Assembly (NCBI RefSeq): GCF_001651875.1
Contig: NZ_LNQB01000065.1
Span: forward strand, 1 to 64,000
From: Sinorhizobium saheli
GTDB taxonomy: Bacteria; Pseudomonadota; Alphaproteobacteria; Rhizobiales; Rhizobiaceae
DNA length: 64,000 bases
Direction of reading: 5' to 3'
The notes under the pieces were generated by a model. It was not told the DNA's origin. It saw only the letters and a program-made list of their open reading frames with translations, and made no database searches. A program made the position numbers and the translations under genes. This document shows positions 1 through 8,694 of this stretch, in pieces; within the stretch, counting starts at the first letter, position 1, and each line of letters opens with the position of its first letter.

Positions 1-17
1 TCATGGCAGCACCTCCT
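1..17 (-). promoter_or_regulatory. RBS and start codon of a gene leaving the left edge
   Basis: On the minus strand an AGGAGGTG Shine-Dalgarno (positions 17-10) stands about 6 bases before an ATG at 4-2, so a minus-strand gene probably begins here and continues outside the window. It would be the third gene of the iclR-lactonase transcription unit. Only its first codon is visible, so nothing can be said about its product. Confidence 0.5.
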
Positions 18-56
18 GCCATGTTGAATCAGAATCCGACCGAAAGCGGAAGCCTG

Positions 57-908
57 TTAATCAATAGGTCCTGAGCCTAGTTTCCAGATCCGCCGCGCAT
101 TTGCCGACAGGAGTTTTTCGCGCTCGTCGTTGCTGCAGCCCTCAAGCAGCGCGTGGGTCGCCGCCACCCAGGTCGACAGGCTGCCGCCGAGCGTGCAGAC
201 CGGCCAATCGCTGCCCCAGACGACCCGATCCCAGCCGTAGGCGGCAATCGTGTGCTCGACATAAGGTCGGATCGAGGCGAGCGTCCAGTCTTCCTCGGCA
301 TAGGCGATGACGCCGGAGATCTTGGCGACGACGTTCGGCCGGCGGGCGATCTCCGACACGCGCTCCCGCCACGGCTGCTCGCCGCGCCCGCGGACGTCCG
401 GGACGCCGCAATGGTCGAGAACGAAGCGGACGTCGGGCAACAGATCGACAAGTTCGATGGCCGTGGGGATCTGGCGCGGCAGCACGCAGAGATCGAAGGT
501 GAAGCGGCTGCCCGAAAGCCGCTTCAGGTTCTCGCGGAAGAGGGCGCTCTCCGAAAGATCGTCCTGGACCACGTGCAGCACGCGCCGGAATCCCTTGACG
601 AACGGATTGTGCCATTGCCGCTCGAGATAGGCGGCAAAGCCCTGGTCCTCCGGCCGGCAGGCAGCGATCGCACCCTGGAGGAGGCTCTGCGGTTCGCCCG
701 CGAGGCGCAAGACCTCGTCCGTTTCGCACTCCATCTGGACGGGGTCGACGTCCACCTCCATGTGCAGCGAGCCGGCAATGCCGACGCGCTTCGCCTCCTC
801 CGCATAGGTCGCATAGAGGAAATCGCGATCAAGTGCCGGAACGCCCGCGAGCCAGGGATAGCTCAGCGCGGACTTGTTGATCAGATGCAGATGCGTGTCG
901 ATTATCAA
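57..908 (-). CDS. Amidohydrolase family lactonase, probably L-fuconolactonase
   Basis: A 283-residue metal-dependent amidohydrolase of the COG3618 type. It would open a sugar lactone to the aldonic acid, here most likely L-fucono-lactone to L-fuconate, in the cytoplasm. Visible family marks are the N-terminal HxH (H6, H8), a buried LDHCG segment and a late GSDWPV segment carrying the metal-binding Asp. No signal peptide is seen. The start is a TTG at 908 with a strong AAGGAGG about 7 bases upstream; no in-frame ATG fits better. It lies 73 bases downstream of the iclR gene on the same strand. The substrate is inferred from the neighbouring fuconate dehydratase; a related 6-deoxysugar or galactonolactone is also possible. 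Confidence 0.8.
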   Translation of the reverse strand: MIIDTHLHLINKSALSYPWLAGVPALDRDFLYATYAEEAKRVGIAGSLHMEVDVDPVQMECETDEVLRLAGEPQSLLQGAIAACRPEDQGFAAYLERQWHNPFVKGFRRVLHVVQDDLSESALFRENLKRLSGSRFTFDLCVLPRQIPTAIELVDLLPDVRFVLDHCGVPDVRGRGEQPWRERVSEIARRPNVVAKISGVIAYAEEDWTLASIRPYVEHTIAAYGWDRVVWGSDWPVCTLGGSLSTWVAATHALLEGCSNDEREKLLSANARRIWKLGSGPID

Positions 909-981
909 GGCTGCCCCTCCTTCGAGACAAGAACAGGTCGTTCAAATTCCGTTTGCGCGCGCGGCGCCACAGGTGCCGCGA

Positions 982-1764
982 TCATCCTTGCGCAACATCC
1001 GCTCCCGCAAGCGCCGAAAGTTGCGCCGCGGTCTTGAGCAGCAGCGAGATGGTCTCGGCAATGTCGGGGGCGGAAGAGGCATTGACCAGCGGGATATAGG
1101 GGCACGTCAGCGCCGCGATGCTGCGTCCGTCCGGTCCAAGGATCGGGGCGGAGAGGTTGTAGACGCCGGCGGTCTGGGCGCTTGCCATCTTCACATAGCC
1201 ACGCTCGCGGGTTTCATCGAGGCGGACGAAGAATTCCGGCGCAAGCTCGATCTCCTCCCGGCTGCGCACATGCTCGGAAATCATCATATCCCGCTCCTCC
1301 GACGATCGGAATGCCAGGAGCACATGGCCCGAGCCCGTATCGAACAAGCTGATATGCGAGCCGACACGGATCGATATGCCCCAGTAGTCCGGCGCTTCCT
1401 GCTGCGCGATGACGACGGCCGATCCGCGATCGAACACGGCAAGGTGATTGGCCTGCTTCGATCGCTGGGCGAGATCGCGCATCAGCGGCGTCGCGAAGGA
1501 GACGAGCCGGCGCACCGGCGCATGCAGGTGCGCGAGCCCGAAGAGCTTCAGCGTCAGCGAATAGAGATCGCCGTCGCTTCTCGTCACGTAGCCGCGGCGC
1601 ACGAGCCGGTCGAGCATGCGGTAGAACTCGTTGGGGCTGCGGTTCAGTCTTTTGGAGATCTCGGCCTGCGTCAGTCCGCCGTCGACGCCGGCCAGGAGCT
1701 CCAGAATGTCGAGGCCCTTGTCGAGGGCCGGAGCGCGATATCTGTCGGGCTCGTCGCTGTCCAT
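982..1764 (-). CDS. IclR-family transcriptional regulator
   Basis: A 260-residue IclR regulator. An N-terminal winged helix-turn-helix (about residues 10-75, with the LTQAEISKRLNRSPNEFYRML segment as recognition region) is followed by the GAF-like IclR effector domain. I chose the ATG at 1764 (MDSDEP...), which leaves the usual short IclR N-terminus. A GTG at 1806 would add 14 residues. It is divergent from the sugar dehydrogenase operon and cotranscribed with the lactonase, so it most likely regulates both units in response to a fucose-pathway intermediate. The inducer is not deducible from sequence. Confidence 0.85.
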   Translation of the reverse strand: MDSDEPDRYRAPALDKGLDILELLAGVDGGLTQAEISKRLNRSPNEFYRMLDRLVRRGYVTRSDGDLYSLTLKLFGLAHLHAPVRRLVSFATPLMRDLAQRSKQANHLAVFDRGSAVVIAQQEAPDYWGISIRVGSHISLFDTGSGHVLLAFRSSEERDMMISEHVRSREEIELAPEFFVRLDETRERGYVKMASAQTAGVYNLSAPILGPDGRSIAALTCPYIPLVNASSAPDIAETISLLLKTAAQLSALAGADVAQG

Positions 1765-1860
1765 TTCGCATTTTTCCCGATGAAGTTGGGCAGAATGTGC
1801 ACTCACCCGAAGGAAGTGCCATTGATCTCCTGTGAATTTGCTGTTTGTATATGAATGATT

Positions 1861-1876
1861 TTCTCACCAATGAGAA
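1861..1876. promoter_or_regulatory. Inverted repeat, candidate IclR operator
   Basis: TTCTCA-CCAA-TGAGAA is a perfect 6-bp inverted repeat with a 4-bp spacer. It lies in the divergent promoter region between iclR (start 1764) and the first plus-strand gene. Position and symmetry suit an operator; binding by the neighbouring IclR protein is inference. Confidence 0.4.
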
Positions 1877-1901
1877 GCTAATTCAGCGGAAGGAGACTTG
1901 A

Positions 1902-2006
1902 ATGAACAGGCTGCTTGCCTTTGCGGCACCCGCGGTCGATGCTGCCGACCCGGCGGCTGATCCGATCTTGGTCGTCGAACGCAAATCACAGGGAACCATG
2001 CAATGA
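1902..2006 (+). CDS. 34-codon ORF translationally coupled to the SDR gene
   Basis: A 34-residue ORF starting at ATG 1902 with a good Shine-Dalgarno (AAGGAG, about 6 bases upstream). Its TGA stop (2004-2006) overlaps the ATG of the SDR gene in the ATGA arrangement. The peptide has no recognisable domain and is Ala/Pro/Asp rich. It could be a leader ORF that delivers ribosomes to the SDR start, or the fused remnant of a deleted first operon gene. I do not recognise it as a family member. Confidence 0.35.
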   Translation: MNRLLAFAAPAVDAADPAADPILVVERKSQGTMQ

Positions 2007-2734
2007 CAGCGAACCTTGCCGGAAAGGTCGTCCTCGTCACCGCCGCTGCGCAGGGGATAGGACGTGCAACCGCACTCGCCTTCGCAAGGGAAGGCGCCAC
2101 GGTCCACGCGACCGACATCAACATGGAGGCGCTTGGGTCGCTGGAGGGCGAGGGCATCAGGACCCATCGCCTCGACGTTCGCGACACCCGAGCGGTCGAG
2201 GCGCTGGTGGCGGACATCGGCGCCGTCGACGTGCTCTTCAATTGCGCCGGCTTCGTGCATTCCGGCTCGGTGCTGACGATGAAGGACGAGGATCTCGAGT
2301 TCGCCTTCGACCTCAACGTCAAGTCGATGATCCGGACCATCCGGGCGGTGCTCCCCGGCATGCTCGCGCAGAAGGACGGGGCGATCATCAACATGGCCTC
2401 GGTCGCCTCCAGCATCAAGGGCGTGCCGAACCGCTTTGCCTACGGCGTGACGAAAGCGGCCGTCATCGGCCTGACGAAGTCGATCGCCGCGGATTATGTC
2501 GGAGAGGGCATCCGCTGCAACGCCATCTGCCCGGGCACGGTTGAAAGCCCGTCGCTCGAAAGCCGAATGCGCGCGCAGGGCGACTACGAAAACGCCCGCG
2601 CCGCCTTCATCGCCCGTCAACCGATGGGGCGCCTCGGCACGCCAGAGGAGATCGCCGAGCTTGCCGTCTATCTCGCCGGCGCGACCTACACCTCCGGACA
2701 GGCCTATGCCATCGACGGCGGCTGGACCATCTGA
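2003..2734 (+). CDS. Short-chain dehydrogenase, probable 2-keto-3-deoxy-L-fuconate dehydrogenase
   Basis: A 243-residue classical SDR. The cofactor loop is TAAAQGIG (residues 13-20), an NxAG-like NCAG follows at about 80-83, and the catalytic Ser133, Tyr147 and Lys151 are in place. The sequence closely resembles the DHRS6/BDH2-like branch (TAAAQGIG, SVASSIKGV, CPGTV, IDGGW). In the non-phosphorylative fucose pathway known from Xanthomonas, such an enzyme oxidises 2-keto-3-deoxy-L-fuconate to the 2,4-diketo acid, directly downstream of fuconate dehydratase. The start overlaps the preceding 34-codon ORF. The FAH-family hydrolase gene follows after 21 bases. The dehydrogenase family is certain; the exact substrate is inferred from the operon. 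Confidence 0.85.
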   Translation: MTANLAGKVVLVTAAAQGIGRATALAFAREGATVHATDINMEALGSLEGEGIRTHRLDVRDTRAVEALVADIGAVDVLFNCAGFVHSGSVLTMKDEDLEFAFDLNVKSMIRTIRAVLPGMLAQKDGAIINMASVASSIKGVPNRFAYGVTKAAVIGLTKSIAADYVGEGIRCNAICPGTVESPSLESRMRAQGDYENARAAFIARQPMGRLGTPEEIAELAVYLAGATYTSGQAYAIDGGWTI

Positions 2735-2755
2735 CATTTCACAAGGAAAACAGGC

Positions 2756-3601
2756 ATGAAATTTCTTCGTTATGGCGAGCCGGGCCGCGAAAAGCCGGGT
2801 CTTATCGATTCCAAGGGTGTGCTCCGTGATCTTTCCGGGCACGTGACGGATCTGGCCGGGGACGCCCTCGACCCCGAGCGGCTCACCAAGCTCGGCGGAT
2901 TGGATGTCGAGACCTTGCCGGTGGTCGACGGCAATCCTCGGCTCGGCCCCTGCGTGGCGGGGACGGGCAAGTTCATCTGCATCGGCCTCAACTATTCCGA
3001 CCACGCCGCCGAGACCGGCGCGACCGTGCCGCCGGAGCCGATCATCTTCATGAAGGCGACCTCGGCCATCACCGGCCCGAACGACGACCTCGTCCTGCCG
3101 CGCGGCTCGCAAAAGACCGACTGGGAGGTGGAGCTTGGCGTCGTCATCGGGCGGACGGCGAAATATGTGAGCGAGGCGGAGGCGCTCGATTACGTCGCGG
3201 GCTATTGCACGATCCACGACGTCTCCGAACGCGCTTTCCAGATCGAGCGCCACGGCCAATGGACGAAGGGCAAATCCTGCGACACCTTCGGCCCGACGGG
3301 CCCCTGGCTCGTCACCAAGGACGAGGTGGCGGACCCGCATAACCTGGCAATGTGGCTCAAGGTCAATGGCGAGACGATGCAGGACGGGTCGACCCGGACG
3401 ATGGTCTATGGTGTTGCCTATCTCGTCTCCTACCTCTCGCAGTTCATGTCGCTGAGGCCCGGTGATATCATCTCGACCGGAACGCCGCCGGGCGTCGGCA
3501 TGGGCATGAAGCCGCCGCGCTACCTGAAGGCCGGCGACGTCGTCGAACTCGGCATCGAGGGCCTCGGCAATCAGAAACAGCGCGTCCGCGCCGATGCCTG
3601 A
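2756..3601 (+). CDS. FAH-family hydrolase, probable 2,4-diketo-3-deoxy-L-fuconate hydrolase
   Basis: A 281-residue fumarylacetoacetate hydrolase/2-hydroxyhepta-2,4-diene-1,7-dioate isomerase family protein. The short N-terminal domain (about 1-70) is followed by the FAH fold, with the IGLNYSDHA segment, the acidic metal-ligand segment DWEVELGVVIG and the C-terminal STGTPPGVGMG loop. It would cleave 2,4-diketo-3-deoxy-L-fuconate to pyruvate and lactate, the last step of the fucose route. An AAGGA Shine-Dalgarno precedes ATG 2756. It sits between the SDR and the dehydratase genes with short gaps, consistent with one operon. Family is clear; substrate is by context. Confidence 0.87.
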   Translation: MKFLRYGEPGREKPGLIDSKGVLRDLSGHVTDLAGDALDPERLTKLGGLDVETLPVVDGNPRLGPCVAGTGKFICIGLNYSDHAAETGATVPPEPIIFMKATSAITGPNDDLVLPRGSQKTDWEVELGVVIGRTAKYVSEAEALDYVAGYCTIHDVSERAFQIERHGQWTKGKSCDTFGPTGPWLVTKDEVADPHNLAMWLKVNGETMQDGSTRTMVYGVAYLVSYLSQFMSLRPGDIISTGTPPGVGMGMKPPRYLKAGDVVELGIEGLGNQKQRVRADA

Positions 3602-3622
3602 ACCCGTATGAGCGGAGCAACC

Positions 3623-4900
3623 ATGACCCGCATCACCGATCTTCGCGTCTTCGACCTGCGCTTCCCGACCTCGGCGAGCCTAGACGGTTCGGACGCCATG
3701 AATCCGGATCCGGACTACTCGGCCGCCTATGTCATTCTCGACACCGACCGGCCGGGGCTGGCGGGTCATGGTCTAACCTTCACCATCGGCCGCGGCAACG
3801 ACATCTGCTGCATGGCGATCGAGGCGATGCGACACCTGGTCGTCGGCCAGGAGATCGGCCAAATCCTCGAACACCCGGGCCGCTTCTGGCGGCACCTGAC
3901 GAGCGACAGCCAGTTGCGCTGGATCGGCCCCGAGAAGGGGGCGATCCATCTGGCGACCGGCGCCATCGTCAATGCCGTATGGGACCTTCTCGCCAAGGAA
4001 GCCGGCAAGCCGGTCTGGCGTCTCGTCAGCGACATGTCGGCGGAAGAAATCGCCGACATCGTCGACTACCGCTACATCACCGACGCGCTCAGCCGCGACG
4101 AGGCGGTCGAGATACTGCGGCGCGCCGAACCCGGCAAGGCCGAGCGGATATCCATCCTCGAGCGGGAAGGATACCCCTGCTACACCACCTCCGCCGGCTG
4201 GCTCGGCTATGACGACGACAAGCTGCGGCGTCTGGCGCAGGAAGCGGTGGACGCGGGCTTCAACCACATCAAGATGAAGGTTGGCCGCGATCTCGCCGAC
4301 GACATCCGCCGGCTGACGATCGCCCGCGAGGTGATCGGCCCCGACCGTTACCTGATGATCGATGCCAACCAGGTCTGGGAGGTCGACCAGGCGATCGAAT
4401 GGGTGAGGAAGCTGAGCGCCGCCAAGCCCTTTTTCATCGAGGAGCCGACGAGCCCGGACGACGTCGCGGGCCATCGCAAGATCCGGGCGGCAATTTGCCC
4501 GGTCAAGGTCGCGACCGGCGAGATGTGCCAGAACCGCATCATGTTCAAGCAGTTCATCGCCGAGGGCGCGATCGATATCGCTCAGATCGACTCCTGCCGC
4601 ATGGGCGGGCTGAACGAGGTGCTGGCCGTGCTGCTGATCGCCGCCAAATACGGCGTGCCGGTCTGGCCGCACGCCGGCGGCGTCGGCCTCTGCGAATATG
4701 TGCAGCACCTGTCGATGATCGACTATGTCGCCGTGTCGGGCACCAAGGACGGCCGCGTCATCGAATATGTCGATCATCTGCACGAGCATTTCGTCGACCC
4801 CTGCGTCATCCGCAACGCCGCCTACATGCCGCCCGAGCGCCCGGGCTTCTCGATCGAGATGAAGGCGCAGTCGATCGCTGACTATACTTTCAATGGTTGA
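3623..4900 (+). CDS. fucD: L-fuconate dehydratase (enolase superfamily)
   Basis: A 425-residue enolase-superfamily dehydratase of the L-fuconate dehydratase type. It removes water from L-fuconate to give 2-keto-3-deoxy-L-fuconate. The KxK catalytic motif is K217-M-K219, Mg ligands are D248, E274 and E300, and H350 lies in WPHAGGVG; this matches the spacing known for the Xanthomonas enzyme. I prefer ATG 3623 (GGAG a few bases upstream) over ATG 3608, which has no Shine-Dalgarno. It is the last gene of the operon; a palindromic repeat follows the stop. The isomerase alternative (mandelate racemase-like) is unlikely given length and motif order. Confidence 0.9.
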   Translation: MTRITDLRVFDLRFPTSASLDGSDAMNPDPDYSAAYVILDTDRPGLAGHGLTFTIGRGNDICCMAIEAMRHLVVGQEIGQILEHPGRFWRHLTSDSQLRWIGPEKGAIHLATGAIVNAVWDLLAKEAGKPVWRLVSDMSAEEIADIVDYRYITDALSRDEAVEILRRAEPGKAERISILEREGYPCYTTSAGWLGYDDDKLRRLAQEAVDAGFNHIKMKVGRDLADDIRRLTIAREVIGPDRYLMIDANQVWEVDQAIEWVRKLSAAKPFFIEEPTSPDDVAGHRKIRAAICPVKVATGEMCQNRIMFKQFIAEGAIDIAQIDSCRMGGLNEVLAVLLIAAKYGVPVWPHAGGVGLCEYVQHLSMIDYVAVSGTKDGRVIEYVDHLHEHFVDPCVIRNAAYMPPERPGFSIEMKAQSIADYTFNG

Positions 4901-4915
4901 GCTCAGTCAAAATTG

Positions 4916-5020
4916 CCCCTCTCCTCGGGTTAAGCCGGGGAGAGGGCTTAAGGACGTGCCGCGAGTCCCTTCTCCCCGTCAAACCGGGAGAAGGTCGCGG
5001 CAGCGGGATGAGGGGCATTC
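4916..5020. repeat. RIME-like palindromic repeat, copy 1
   Basis: Two adjacent hairpins: a 12-bp stem (4917-4928 with 4935-4946, one G-T pair) and a 9-bp stem (4968-4976 with 4986-4994), followed by GCGGCAGCGGGATGAGGGG. The same kind of sequence recurs in inverted order at 41608-41705. This is the style of the intergenic palindromic mosaic elements (RIME and similar) of rhizobia. It follows fucD and may act as its terminator. Confidence 0.65.
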
Positions 5021-5130
5021 ATGGAGCGCCCGCTCCCACGCTTGTGACCAACCGGCTCCCAAAAGTCACATCGCTGTGAGCCCCGCACGCGCATGATGAC
5101 TCGGCCGCCCCCTTGCCCTAGGTCGAATGC

Positions 5131-6138
5131 ATGACCAGGCTGATCTTCGTTATCCTCTCGGTCCTCGCGTTCCTGTCGCCCGCTGCCGCGCAGGAGCCGT
5201 CCTCCGTCACTGCCCTGCTGAACGACCTCGCCGAACGAGCCGAGCTGAAGCCGCTGAAAACCGTCGTCGTCGCCCGTGACGGCGAAACGATTGCCGAACA
5301 GGGCTATCGCGGACACACGCCATCGGAATCGACCAATATCAAATCGGCATCGAAAGCGATCGTTTCCGCGCTCGTCGGCGTGGCGATCGGCAAGGGCCTG
5401 CTCGAAGGTCCGGAGCAGAAGATCGCTCCCATTCTGAAGAAGGATCTCCCTTCCCCGGCCGATCCGCGCATCAACGACATCACCATCGGCCACCTGCTCT
5501 CGATGCAGGCCGGATTGGGCCGGATGTCGGGCCCGAACTACGGCCGCTGGGTTTCGAGCAGCAACTGGGTCCGCTTCGCGCTGGCGCAGCCCTTCGATGA
5601 CGAGCCGGGCGGGCGAATGCTCTATTCCACCGCATCCACACATCTGCTTTCGGCGATCCTGACGAAGGTCGGCGGCAAGTCGACGCTGGCCCTCGCGCGC
5701 GACTGGCTCGGCCCGGTCGACGGATTTCGGATCGATGCCTGGGAGCGTGATCCGCAGGGCATCTATCTCGGCGGCAACCAGATGGCGATGAGCGCTCGCT
5801 CGCTGCTGGCCTTCGGCGAGCTTTACCGCAACCGCGGCCGCACGGCCGACGGCCGGCAGGTCGTCCCGGCCGATTGGGTCGACCTTTCCTTTCAGGTGCG
5901 CACCGCCTCCCGCTTTACCGGTGACGGCTATGGCTACGGCTGGTTCACGCGCCGGATCGGCGGCGAGGATGTCCACTATGCCTGGGGCTATGGCGGCCAG
6001 ATGCTCTATATCGTGCCGTCGCGGCAATTGACGGTCGTGATGACCTCGGACGAAAGCGGGCCTTCGGCGCGCAACGGATACCGGGACGCGCTCCACGCCG
6101 TGCTGGCGGAGATCATCGAGGCGACCGCGGCGGACTGA
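5131..6138 (+). CDS. Secreted serine hydrolase, beta-lactamase/class C family
   Basis: A 335-residue beta-lactamase-related serine hydrolase with an N-terminal signal peptide (hydrophobic stretch ending AAAQ at about residue 21), so periplasmic or exported. The SxxK nucleophile motif appears as SASK in the segment NIKSASKAIVSAL. A Tyr-containing YSTAS second motif and a late WGYGGQ third motif follow. Proteins of this shape include esterases and D-amino peptidases; true beta-lactamase activity is not implied. It stands alone between the fucose operon and the convergent peroxiredoxin gene. The Shine-Dalgarno is weak. Substrate unknown. Confidence 0.8.
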   Translation: MTRLIFVILSVLAFLSPAAAQEPSSVTALLNDLAERAELKPLKTVVVARDGETIAEQGYRGHTPSESTNIKSASKAIVSALVGVAIGKGLLEGPEQKIAPILKKDLPSPADPRINDITIGHLLSMQAGLGRMSGPNYGRWVSSSNWVRFALAQPFDDEPGGRMLYSTASTHLLSAILTKVGGKSTLALARDWLGPVDGFRIDAWERDPQGIYLGGNQMAMSARSLLAFGELYRNRGRTADGRQVVPADWVDLSFQVRTASRFTGDGYGYGWFTRRIGGEDVHYAWGYGGQMLYIVPSRQLTVVMTSDESGPSARNGYRDALHAVLAEIIEATAAD

Positions 6139-6157
6139 CGGCTTCCCGCGATATTGC

Positions 6158-6192
6158 GGCAACGCGAAGGCGATGGGCCTCTTCGCGTTGCC
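6158..6192. terminator. Bidirectional terminator hairpin
   Basis: A perfect 12-bp inverted repeat, GGCAACGCGAAG (6158-6169) and CTTCGCGTTGCC (6181-6192), separates the convergent serine hydrolase and peroxiredoxin genes. The T-tract is poor, so it may stop or stabilise transcripts from both sides. Confidence 0.6.
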
Positions 6193-6241
6193 CTTGGCAA
6201 ATTCTTCTATTTCGCAAGCGGCGTCATATGAGCGGCAAGGC

Positions 6242-6901
6242 TCATGCTGTCGGCTGTTTGGTCTTCCTCAGATAGGGAAGAACGGTGTCGAACGAACCGA
6301 AGCGCTGGATCGCATCCTCGTTCGAAACGGCGGCGGTGATGATGACGTCCTCGCCCTGCTGCCAGTTCGCCGGCGTCGCCACCTGATGCTTGGCGGTGAG
6401 CTGGATCGAGTCGATGGCGCGCAGGATTTCGTTGAAGTTGCGGCCGGTGGTCATCGGATAGGTGAGGATCAGCTTGATCTTCTTGTCGGGTCCTATGACG
6501 TAGACCGAACGGACCGTGGCGTTGTCGGCCGGTGTCCGGCCCTCGGAGCTGTCGCCGGCGCCGGCGGGCAGCATGTCGTAGAGCTTGGCGACCTTCAGAT
6601 CGCGGTCGCCGATCAGCGGATATTCCACATCGAAGCCGGTCGCGACCTTGATGTCGTTCTTCCACTTGGCATGGCTTTCGACCGGATCGACCGAGATGCC
6701 GATGATCTTGACGCCGCGTTTGCGGAACTCGCCCTCGATCCCGGCCATCGCACCGAGCTCGGTGGTGCAGACGGGCGTGAAGTTCTTTGGATGGGAGAAG
6801 AGCACGGCCCAGCCGTTGCCGATCCAGTCATGGAAGTTGATCGTTCCCTGCGTTGTCTCGGCGGTGAAATCCGGGGCGGTATCGTTGATGCGGAGGCCCA
6901 T
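6242..6901 (-). CDS. 1-Cys peroxiredoxin (Prx6 type)
   Basis: A 219-residue peroxiredoxin of the AhpC/TSA superfamily, Prx6 group. It reduces hydrogen peroxide and alkyl hydroperoxides through the peroxidatic Cys45 in the motif FTPVCTTEL; Thr42 and the downstream Arg complete the active site. The long C-terminal arm (QLTAKHQVATPANWQQGEDV) is typical of the 1-Cys group, and no resolving Cys is seen. An AAGGAG Shine-Dalgarno stands 8 bases before ATG 6901. It is a single-gene unit, convergent with the serine hydrolase and divergent from thiD. A TATTCT box about 50 bases upstream may be its -10 element. Confidence 0.92.
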   Translation of the reverse strand: MGLRINDTAPDFTAETTQGTINFHDWIGNGWAVLFSHPKNFTPVCTTELGAMAGIEGEFRKRGVKIIGISVDPVESHAKWKNDIKVATGFDVEYPLIGDRDLKVAKLYDMLPAGAGDSSEGRTPADNATVRSVYVIGPDKKIKLILTYPMTTGRNFNEILRAIDSIQLTAKHQVATPANWQQGEDVIITAAVSNEDAIQRFGSFDTVLPYLRKTKQPTA

Positions 6902-7096
6902 GGTTTGCTCCTTTCTGGTCGGTCAAATTTTGCTAAGAATAGCCTAATCGCAGCGGTTTTCGAGGAGGAAACGCGCAGTCCTTAGCGGTAAAGGGAATAG
7001 CCGCTTCGCCGCATATCGAATTGCGAGAAAAACATCCTCAACAGGGCGCGAGGCTGCAATCTCCAGGCGAGTCGATGGGGCGGGCGGGTCCGCGCG

Positions 7097-7126
7097 TTGA
7101 CATCCCCGCACTGCCGTTCCATAGAT
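7097..7126 (+). promoter_or_regulatory. Sigma70-like promoter of thiD
   Basis: TTGACA (7097-7102) and ATAGAT (7121-7126) are 18 bases apart, placing the transcription start near 7133, just before the TPP aptamer. Good match to vegetative promoters; not experimentally shown here. Confidence 0.6.
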
Positions 7127-7133
7127 GTGTTCC

Positions 7134-7220
7134 ACATTCCGAGGGGAGCACCAAACGGTGCTGAGACGGCGGTGAGCCGGACCCTTGAACCTGATCCGGA
7201 TCATGCCGGCGTAGGAACGG
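7134..7220 (+). promoter_or_regulatory. TPP riboswitch (THI element)
   Basis: The conserved thiamine pyrophosphate aptamer is readable in order: GGGGAGC (7143-7149), GCTGAGA (7160-7166), ACCCTTGAACCTGAT (7181-7195), then the GGATCATGCCGGCGTAGGAA core (7198-7217). P1 closes as TTCC 7137-7140 with GGAA 7214-7217. It precedes thiD, a thiamine pathway gene, as expected. A downstream ATCTCC/GGAGAT hairpin (7272-7277 with 7289-7294) covers a Shine-Dalgarno, suggesting translational control. Confidence 0.93.
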
Positions 7221-7299
7221 AAAGAAGGTCGCGCTCCGCGGCCGGCCAGCCACTTCGTCGTCATTGCCTGGATCTCCACGCCCCGCCGGGAGATAGATG

Positions 7300-7361
7300 A
7301 TGTGCCTTCTCTTGTTGCCTGCTGTCAACGTCCGCTGCGATCGAGCACCGCAGGAGCGGGC

Positions 7362-7365
<4 letters not shown>
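7300..7365 (+). CDS. 21-codon leader ORF coupled to thiD
   Basis: ATG 7300 (or the in-frame ATG 7297) has a GGGAG Shine-Dalgarno at 7288-7292. The ORF has 21 codons and ends in a TGA at 7363-7365 that overlaps the thiD ATG as ATGA. Its Shine-Dalgarno is the strand paired in the ATCTCC/GGAGAT hairpin below the TPP aptamer. This makes it a plausible relay through which the riboswitch controls thiD translation. The peptide (MCLLLLPAV...) has no known domain. Confidence 0.45.
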
Positions 7366-8156
<791 letters not shown>

Positions 8157-8364
8157 GCCCGCGCCGCTCCTGATACAGGCCGTCCCCACTTCTCCTTAGA
8201 TCACCCCTCTACCTCAGGACGAAGACAGGAAATAGTACGAACTGCTACAATGAGCACGTCCGATAAGACGCGCGGCGCTGTGAAAGGCGCGATGCCTCGC
8301 TCCTGCCACGGTTGCGCCGCAGCATGAACCTGCTGGCTAACGAACGGCGATCGGTTTTGGCGAT

Positions 8365-8607
8365 ATGCGCTTCTTTATCCGTCGACTGGAGGCTTTCAAC
8401 AGTGACGCGCTGCCGGATTGGCGGCGGTCGCCGGGCGCATGGCGGCGGCTTCTGATCCTGCCACGCCTCGCCGAGTACATCCTCTTCTATGCGCTGGCGC
8501 TCGTTGCGCTTGCAGTCGTCGTTCTGCTGATGATTGCTGCCTGGATCGTCGGCGTCGATCGCCGCAAGAAGGCCGGCCGGAGCGATGCGGCTCTTCCTTT
8601 GCGGTGA
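8365..8607 (+). CDS. Small putative membrane protein
   Basis: An 80-residue ORF. A basic N-terminal third (about 1-30) is followed by one strong hydrophobic helix (about residues 36-63, EYILFYALALVALAVVVLLMIAAW in pieces), then a basic tail (DRRKKAGR). GC-rich third codon positions are consistent with real coding. The Shine-Dalgarno is weak. It lies between thiD and the convergent exoP gene. I do not recognise the family. A bitopic inner-membrane protein is the only supported statement. Confidence 0.5.
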   Translation: MRFFIRRLEAFNSDALPDWRRSPGAWRRLLILPRLAEYILFYALALVALAVVVLLMIAAWIVGVDRRKKAGRSDAALPLR

Positions 8608-8694
8608 CGTCATGACCGGGCGCGGGATAGGCCCGGTGCTGCTGCCCATCCTTGCGCCGCGCCGGTGGCGCGACGGTATTGGCCGGTAGCCGGT

